A stretch of DNA of 64,000 bases, taken from Anaerolineaceae bacterium (lineage in GTDB: Bacteria; Chloroflexota; Anaerolineae; Aggregatilineales; Phototrophicaceae). The translations under genes were made by a program, and so were the position numbers. Each line of letters starts with the position of its first letter. Within the stretch, counting starts at the first letter, position 1. The stretch covers positions 62,001-126,000 of the forward strand of contig JACKCG010000007.1 of the NCBI GenBank assembly GCA_020634135.1, given 5' to 3'. Shown piece after piece: positions 59,272-64,000 of this stretch. The notes beneath the pieces were generated by a model. The model ran no database searches. It was given only the letters and a program-made list of their open reading frames with translations, and had not been told where the DNA came from.

Positions 59272-60978
59272 TTACACAAACAATTCAACCATCTTGAATT
59301 GCTCAACATCCACCAGCCCCAAATCAGTCAGTTTAAGTTTAGGGATCACCTCCAGCGCCATGAAACTCATTGCCATGAATGGATCGTGCATGGTGCTGCC
59401 TAACGCCTGTGCCTGTCGCGTAAGCGCATCATAATCGTGCCGCACATCATCCAGCGGGCGTTCGCTCATCAGACCGGCCACCGGCAGCGACAGCTCGCCT
59501 AATACCTGATCGCCATCCACCGCAACCAGGCCACCGCGAATATCCACCACGGCCTGCACTGCCCGGCGCATACTGGCATCATCCACACCGATGACCACCA
59601 GGTTATGGTGGTCATGGGCCACCGTTCCGGCAATCGCGCCGCGCTTGAGACCAAATCCCTTGATAAATCCTTTGCCTATCCCGCCCGTAGCCCGGTGGCG
59701 CTCGACCACCGCCATTTTCAGTATGTCGCGTTCGGGGTCGGATACCGCCAGGCCATCCACAATCCGCGCATCTTCGACAACATGACCGGTCACAACCTGG
59801 TCGCCCACCGCACCAATCACCCGAATCCGGCTGGTCTGAGCGGGGATTGCGAAGTCCAGCGAATCAAGGCGGACGTTCATTGAACTGCGCAGGTCTATCG
59901 GGCGCAAGGGGGTTTTCTCGGTGAGCATTTTGCCGTTTTCAGCCACCAGTTTACCGCCCCGGAAGACCATCTCAGGACGCAGGTTGAGCATGTCGCTGAA
60001 TACCACGATGTCGGCTCGCTTCCCCGGCGCAATCACGCCATGCTCGTGTAATCCGAAGTATTGCGCCGTGTTAAGCGTCCCCATGCGAATTGCCATCACG
60101 GGATCAATCCCCTCCGCAATAGCCGTCCGTACCATATAATCAATCGAACCATCATCAATCAGGCTGGCTGGAACACGGTCATCGGTACAGAAGCACAGGC
60201 GGGTATGATTTTCCGGCGTCACCAGCGGCAGCAGCGGGCGCAGATTACGTGTGGTCGTCCCTTCACGGATAAACACTGTCAATCCCAGGCGCAGTTTTTC
60301 CAGCGCCTCTTCGACCGTGGTGCATTCGTGTTCGCTGCCGATTCCCGTAGAAACATAAGCATTGAGTTCCTTACCGGTCAGTGCCGGGCAATGGCCGTCG
60401 AGCACCATTTTTCCAAACAATGCGATCTTATCCAGCATCCCTTCGTCGCCGTAGACAACACCGGGATAATTCATCACCTCTGCCAGTCCCAGCACCCAAT
60501 TGTGGTTGACAAGCTGGGCTAAATCCTCAGCCTCCAACCGTGCCCCACTGGTTTCCATATGTGTCGCCGGCACACAGCTCGATGCCATCACATACATGCT
60601 CATCGGGCCGTTCTTGGCCCGTTCGAGCATGAAACGAATCCCTTCCAGCCCCAGCACATTCGCAATTTCATGAGGATCCGTAATCACGGTTGTGACACCA
60701 TGTGTCAGCACCGCGCGGGAAAATTCGGGCGGGGTACACAGACTGCTTTCGATATGCACATGGGCATCAATAAAGCCAGGGCATACATATCGCCCGCCCA
60801 GATCAATTTCCTGATGGGCGTTGTAGCCCGCTCCTATCGCCGCGATGTGCGAACCCTGTATTAAGATGTCTGTCGGGTAGATTTCGCCCGTCCACACATT
60901 CACCAGGCGGGCATTCCGCAATGCCAGCGTGGCTGGCTGTTCACCGCGCGCGACAACCAACCGGTCAACCAGCGTCAT
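59272..60978 (-). CDS. ade: Adenine deaminase
   Basis: Converts adenine to hypoxanthine plus ammonia. 568 residues of the bacterial Ade type: metal motif DAHVHIESS, ITDPHEIANVLG, SSCVPATHMETSGA, GLAEVMNYPGVV, DGHCPALTG, REGTTTRNL, CFCTDDR and the C-terminal domain with GTVAHDHHNLVVIG. ATG 60978 overlaps the NUDIX gene by 14 bases. It supplies hypoxanthine to the molybdenum hydroxylase. Confidence 0.95.
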   Translation of the reverse strand: MTLVDRLVVARGEQPATLALRNARLVNVWTGEIYPTDILIQGSHIAAIGAGYNAHQEIDLGGRYVCPGFIDAHVHIESSLCTPPEFSRAVLTHGVTTVITDPHEIANVLGLEGIRFMLERAKNGPMSMYVMASSCVPATHMETSGARLEAEDLAQLVNHNWVLGLAEVMNYPGVVYGDEGMLDKIALFGKMVLDGHCPALTGKELNAYVSTGIGSEHECTTVEEALEKLRLGLTVFIREGTTTRNLRPLLPLVTPENHTRLCFCTDDRVPASLIDDGSIDYMVRTAIAEGIDPVMAIRMGTLNTAQYFGLHEHGVIAPGKRADIVVFSDMLNLRPEMVFRGGKLVAENGKMLTEKTPLRPIDLRSSMNVRLDSLDFAIPAQTSRIRVIGAVGDQVVTGHVVEDARIVDGLAVSDPERDILKMAVVERHRATGGIGKGFIKGFGLKRGAIAGTVAHDHHNLVVIGVDDASMRRAVQAVVDIRGGLVAVDGDQVLGELSLPVAGLMSERPLDDVRHDYDALTRQAQALGSTMHDPFMAMSFMALEVIPKLKLTDLGLVDVEQFKMVELFV

Positions 60979-61885
60979 ATTCACTATCCCTTTCAATTAC
61001 CAGCATGTCTACTTCTGCTATTGGATTCTGTATGACCCACACCGGGTCCTGCATATAGCGCTTTCGCACCCGGTTTACGTACCACGAGTCTAACTCGACC
61101 AATGGGGCATTTCGGGCAGTAATCCATTCCGCTTCATCAAGCGGCTCGCCCTCCTCAATTGAAGCCGCAAAAACAAGTTCAAGCTCCCCTTGTTCGACAT
61201 CCTGCCACAGACCAACCCACTGTAAATCGGGTCGCAATCCGCACAAATCATTAATCCGCTGTGACAACTCGCCCCAGGGGGATTGTGAACCAGCACATGG
61301 TACGCGCGGCAGCACACACTGCCGCCCGGTGGGCAGTGTCAGAATGCGGCGGTGGTCTTCGTCCCACAAAACCGCAACCGCTCGCACAGTGAAGCGGGGG
61401 TAGCGCGGCTCTGGATGACCGGAAAGCAGGTTCTTAACCCATCGCCAGCGCAATCTCGATTTCATTCGCCGTAGTTCGTCAGGTGGCGTCTCGATGACAC
61501 GTGGAGCGGGGCGCACGTCGGAGATGGCGTCAAACAGCATCCATTCCCACGATAAGTCATCCGGTAGGGCACGCAGATCAAAAAACGTATTTTCACGTGT
61601 TTCGTGGGTCGCCTGCTGCAATTCACCCCCCAACACCCAACCGGAATACAGTATGTTCAGGCGATCCCAGCCGGCCCAGTAATAAAGACCAACCGGCTGG
61701 TCGAGATGGGCGACGACGCCCGTTTCCTCGCGCACTTCGCGCACGGCTGCCGCTGCCAGCGGCTCACCCCTATCCAGCCGGCCACCGGGCAGATTCCAGA
61801 TATTGAGATCACCCCGGCGAGAGAGCAGGATACGACCATCGTCATCCAGTACAGCGCAGTTGACTCCCAGGCGCAGAAACGTCAC
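60965..61885 (-). CDS. NUDIX hydrolase with a second degenerate Nudix-like domain
   Basis: A 306-residue protein. The N-terminal domain (about 1-140) has an intact Nudix box, GGRLDRGEPLAAAAVREV followed by REETGV. The C-terminal half (about 165-290) repeats the fold pattern (RFTVRAVAVLWDEDHRRIL, later LELVFAASIEEGEPLDEAEWI) but lacks the catalytic Glu cluster, so it is probably a non-catalytic copy. GTG start. It lies between the 8-oxoguanine deaminase and adenine deaminase genes, which fits a role in cleaning damaged purine nucleotides; that is an inference. Confidence 0.85.
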   Translation of the reverse strand: MTFLRLGVNCAVLDDDGRILLSRRGDLNIWNLPGGRLDRGEPLAAAAVREVREETGVVAHLDQPVGLYYWAGWDRLNILYSGWVLGGELQQATHETRENTFFDLRALPDDLSWEWMLFDAISDVRPAPRVIETPPDELRRMKSRLRWRWVKNLLSGHPEPRYPRFTVRAVAVLWDEDHRRILTLPTGRQCVLPRVPCAGSQSPWGELSQRINDLCGLRPDLQWVGLWQDVEQGELELVFAASIEEGEPLDEAEWITARNAPLVELDSWYVNRVRKRYMQDPVWVIQNPIAEVDMLVIERDSEYDAG

Positions 61886-61897
61886 AGGACTGCCCCG

Positions 61898-63253
61898 CTA
61901 ACCCATTCCATCAATCAGACTGCGCGAAAGGCCGTTATGTCGCTCGACCAGAACCGGCAGATCATCCGTGAGCAGCACGCCATCCCGCACCGTCACCCGC
62001 CCATTGATAATAGACAAATCCACAGCGGGTGACTGGCCGAATACCAGCCCGGCCACCGGGTCATGCAGCGCCCCGGCAAATCCCACCGTATCCAACCGGA
62101 AAGCTACCAGGTCAGCAGCCATGCCAGGTGCAAGCGCACCCACATCATCACGTCCCAGGACAGCAGCACCGCCCAACGTCGCAATTTCCAGGGCTTCGCG
62201 GGCGGAAAGCCCAGCGGGATCCCCCATCACCCGTTGCAAGAGCATCGCCTGACGCGCTTCGTTCAGAAGATGTCCGGCATCATTGGAAGCAGAACCATCC
62301 ACACCCAGGCCAACCGGCACCCGCGCATCCAGCATCTTCCGCACCGGGGCAATACCGGAGGCCAACCGCATATTCGAGTTCGGACAGTGGCAAACGCCGG
62401 TATGTGTGCGAGCAAACAGTCCGATTTCACTGTCATCCAACTGAACACAATGGGCGTGCCAGACATCATCTCCCACCCAACCAACATCCTGAGCATAATC
62501 GCCCGGACGGTAACCGAACGTTTCCAGGCTGTAGGCTACATCATTCACATTTTCCGCCAGATGGGTGTGCAGGTGGACGCCATAGCTGCGGGCGAGGGCT
62601 GCTGCTTCACGCATTAAATCCTGGGTCACACTGAACGGCGAACACGGCGCGACGACGACGCGAAGCATGGCGTGGCGGTTAGCGTCGTGATACTGCTCGA
62701 TCACCCGGCGCGTATCGCGCAGAATCTCGGCCTCGCTCTCAACAACGCTATCCGGCGGTAGACCGCCCTGGCTTTCGCCCAGACTCATTGAGCCACGAGC
62801 TGCATGAAATCGCATCCCCATTTCCTGGGCAGCCCGGATTTCATCATCCAGCCTGACATCATTGGGGAAAATATACAGATGATCGCTGGAAGTTGTGCAG
62901 CCGGAAAGCATCAGCTCAGCCATCGCGAGTTTAGCGGAGACATACACCATCTCGCCCGTCAGGCGACTCCAGACCGGATAGAGTGTTTTGAGCCAGCCGA
63001 ACAACTCGACATCCTGCGCCAGCACACGGGTCAGACTCTGATACATGTGGTGGTGTGTGTTGATGAGGCCGGGTAAGACAATGTGACGCGATAAGTCGAA
63101 CACCTCACCGGGCGCTTCGGCGGGCATATCCCCCAATAAACCCACCGCTTCAATAACGTTATCACGGATAAACACCGCGCCGTTTGCGATCTCGCGGCGG
63201 GCAGAGTCCATCGTGACAAGTGTATGGATGTTTTTCAACAGGATTGTGTGCAT
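61898..63253 (-). CDS. 8-oxoguanine deaminase
   Basis: An amidohydrolase-superfamily deaminase of 451 residues. The motifs NTHHHMYQSLTR, APCSPFSVTQDLMREAA, HLHTHLAEN, HAHCVQLDD, CHCPNSNMRLASGIAPV and GLGVDGSASNDAGHLL match the 8-oxoguanine deaminase group, which yields urate; guanine or isocytosine are side substrates in relatives. ATG 63253 has AAAGGAG at ideal spacing, so the longer frame to 63286 is not used. It is the first gene of the 31-kb minus-strand island. Confidence 0.88.
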   Translation of the reverse strand: MHTILLKNIHTLVTMDSARREIANGAVFIRDNVIEAVGLLGDMPAEAPGEVFDLSRHIVLPGLINTHHHMYQSLTRVLAQDVELFGWLKTLYPVWSRLTGEMVYVSAKLAMAELMLSGCTTSSDHLYIFPNDVRLDDEIRAAQEMGMRFHAARGSMSLGESQGGLPPDSVVESEAEILRDTRRVIEQYHDANRHAMLRVVVAPCSPFSVTQDLMREAAALARSYGVHLHTHLAENVNDVAYSLETFGYRPGDYAQDVGWVGDDVWHAHCVQLDDSEIGLFARTHTGVCHCPNSNMRLASGIAPVRKMLDARVPVGLGVDGSASNDAGHLLNEARQAMLLQRVMGDPAGLSAREALEIATLGGAAVLGRDDVGALAPGMAADLVAFRLDTVGFAGALHDPVAGLVFGQSPAVDLSIINGRVTVRDGVLLTDDLPVLVERHNGLSRSLIDGMG

Positions 63254-63376
63254 CAGAACTCCTTTGTGGTAGAGGGAGTGTAGCACGCCGGGAAAATGTT
63301 CACAAGCAGGCCAACGGGCAAACCGCCCAATGCTCTGCCCGCCCTTTTGTTTCGTCCTGATTTAGTGTAGATTGGG

Positions 63377-63382
63377 TATACT
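63377..63382 (+). promoter_or_regulatory. -10 candidate placing the transcript start at the divIC start codon
   Basis: TATACT ends eight bases before the GTG start at 63390, so transcription would begin at or next to the start codon. No strong -35 or Shine-Dalgarno is seen. Confidence 0.35.
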
Positions 63383-63389
63383 GAGAGTC

Positions 63390-63863
63390 GTGACGGAGCG
63401 CAAATTGGCCGCAAAAACACCGCCAGAAACCACGCCACAGCCAGAAAAGCGCAAGCGTACTACCGGCCAGCTTTCCGGTTTGCAGATTATGTTTGCTGCT
63501 ATCCTGGCAATCGGGCTGATTCTGGCGATTAACTTCAGTTCACGTATTACCGCTGCCCAGCCCCTCCAGCAGCTGTACGCTCAGGTATCCGGCGAAATCG
63601 AACGCCTCAGGCAGGAACAGGGCGACCTGATCGCCGAGCGCGATTATGTGCAGAGCGACGCCTACGTGGAGTCCTGGGCGCGGGACGCCGGAAAAATGGT
63701 ACGTCCCGGCGAAATCCTGGTCATCCCCAAACCCGCTGAAATCGGCACTGAGCCGACTCCAGTACCACCGCCGGACATCCCTCTGGAAATCGCGCCACCG
63801 GAACCGGACACCTGGCAGGTATGGTGGGCACTGTTCTTCGATAGTCCCCCACCGAAGTTCTAA
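63390..63863 (+). CDS. DivIC/FtsL-like septum formation initiator protein
   Basis: A bitopic cell-division protein of about 157 residues: basic cytoplasmic N-terminus (PQPEKRKRTTGQLSG), one span (about 34-52, IMFAAILAIGLILAINF), an extracytoplasmic coiled coil (QQLYAQVSGEIERLRQEQGD), then the small SDAYVESWARDAGKMVRPGE motif typical of DivIC/FtsB. It ends in a Pro-rich tail with a Trp-rich end (DTWQVWWALFF). The start is probably GTG 63390; TTG 63372 would run across the -10 box. A terminator follows. Confidence 0.85.
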   Translation: MTERKLAAKTPPETTPQPEKRKRTTGQLSGLQIMFAAILAIGLILAINFSSRITAAQPLQQLYAQVSGEIERLRQEQGDLIAERDYVQSDAYVESWARDAGKMVRPGEILVIPKPAEIGTEPTPVPPPDIPLEIAPPEPDTWQVWWALFFDSPPPKF

Positions 63864-63871
63864 GCAAAACA

Positions 63872-63898
63872 AAAAACCTGCCATTGAGACAGGTTTTT
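63872..63898 (+). terminator. Intrinsic terminator after the divIC-like gene
   Basis: AAAAACCTG pairs with CAGGTTTTT across a nine-base loop, 9 bases after the stop. The T-rich right arm acts as the U tract; it could work in both directions. Confidence 0.8.
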
Positions 63899-63930
63899 GC
63901 ATATAGAGCATTCATTTCCTGAGTTCTTAG

Positions 63931-64000
63931 TGGGCAGTACAGGACTTGAACCTGTAACCGCGCGGATGTAAACCGCGTGCTCTGCCAATTGAGCTAACTG
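63931..64000 (-). tRNA. tRNA-Val (anticodon UAC), 5' end cut by the window
   Basis: On the minus strand the visible part starts with CAGT (end of the acceptor strand), then TAGCTCAATTGGCAGAGCA (D arm). The anticodon arm CGCGG-TTTACAT-CCGCG carries TAC, and ACAGG-TTCAAGT-CCTGT is the T arm. ACTGCCC plus A forms the 3' acceptor. About three 5' bases lie beyond position 64000. CCA is not encoded. Confidence 0.95.

Noticed and set aside
32200..63253. Numerous long plus-strand frames across the island
   Set aside because: They mirror well-supported minus-strand genes, lack ribosome-binding sites and encode low-complexity, Arg/Pro/His-rich sequences.

Overview
The window looks like a chromosomal segment of a Chloroflexota bacterium, probably Anaerolineae-like. 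This is inferred from gene content and style: a DUF5667/LysM protein with TP-rich linkers beside an ECF sigma factor, coenzyme F420 genes, lone GT-C membrane proteins, frequent GTG/TTG starts and moderately high GC. No phage, insertion sequence, CRISPR array or rRNA is visible. Coding density is high and genes lie in long same-strand runs with 1-10 nt gaps or short overlaps.

Left part (0-12.5 kb), housekeeping: the N-terminus of a probable AAA ATPase, a metallo-beta-lactamase-fold hydrolase, tig-clpP-clpX, tRNA-Leu(UAG), a GbsR/MarR-type regulator with an operator-like palindrome, the redox repressor rex, an mreB paralogue, and the F1 ATP synthase genes atpA-G-D-C. No F0 or delta genes lie beside them. 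The gamma subunit carries an unusual ~120-residue C-terminal extension with a helix-hairpin-helix motif.

Middle part (12.8-32.2 kb): a minus-strand operon (NAD-dependent epimerase, GNAT acyltransferase, N-succinylamino-acid racemase-like enolase, DAHP synthase with chorismate mutase domain, proC); fabF-fabH; a GT-C-like membrane protein; an ECF sigma factor overlapping a membrane-anchored LysM protein; a Zn metallopeptidase; an operon of purine nucleoside phosphorylase, a membrane protein, a DUF2520 Rossmann protein and panB-panC; two small proteins; and a K+ channel with two RCK modules, the first carrying an insertion.

Right part (32.2-63.25 kb): 31 kb transcribed entirely from the minus strand. 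Most of it forms a purine/selenium-dependent molybdenum hydroxylase island: 8-oxoguanine deaminase, adenine deaminase, YgeY, YgeW, carbamate kinase, SsnA, XdhC, an FAD/2Fe-2S fusion, the molybdopterin subunit, YqeB and a YqeC-MocA fusion. The implied flow is deamination and hydroxylation of purines, ring opening, and carbamoyl transfer that could yield ATP through carbamate kinase. Embedded in it is a near-complete F420 set (NpdG, CofE, an FbiB-like nitroreductase, CofD, CofC) plus an F420-type luciferase-like oxidoreductase. Between the two structural hydroxylase genes sits an uncharacterised 588-residue protein. Its C-terminal half has motifs like those of the purine nucleoside phosphorylase superfamily, and it is the best candidate here for an undescribed component. 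A terminator and a promoter candidate between ygeW and the carbamate kinase gene show that the island is more than one transcript. The window ends with a DivIC/FtsL-like cell-division protein and a truncated tRNA-Val(UAC).
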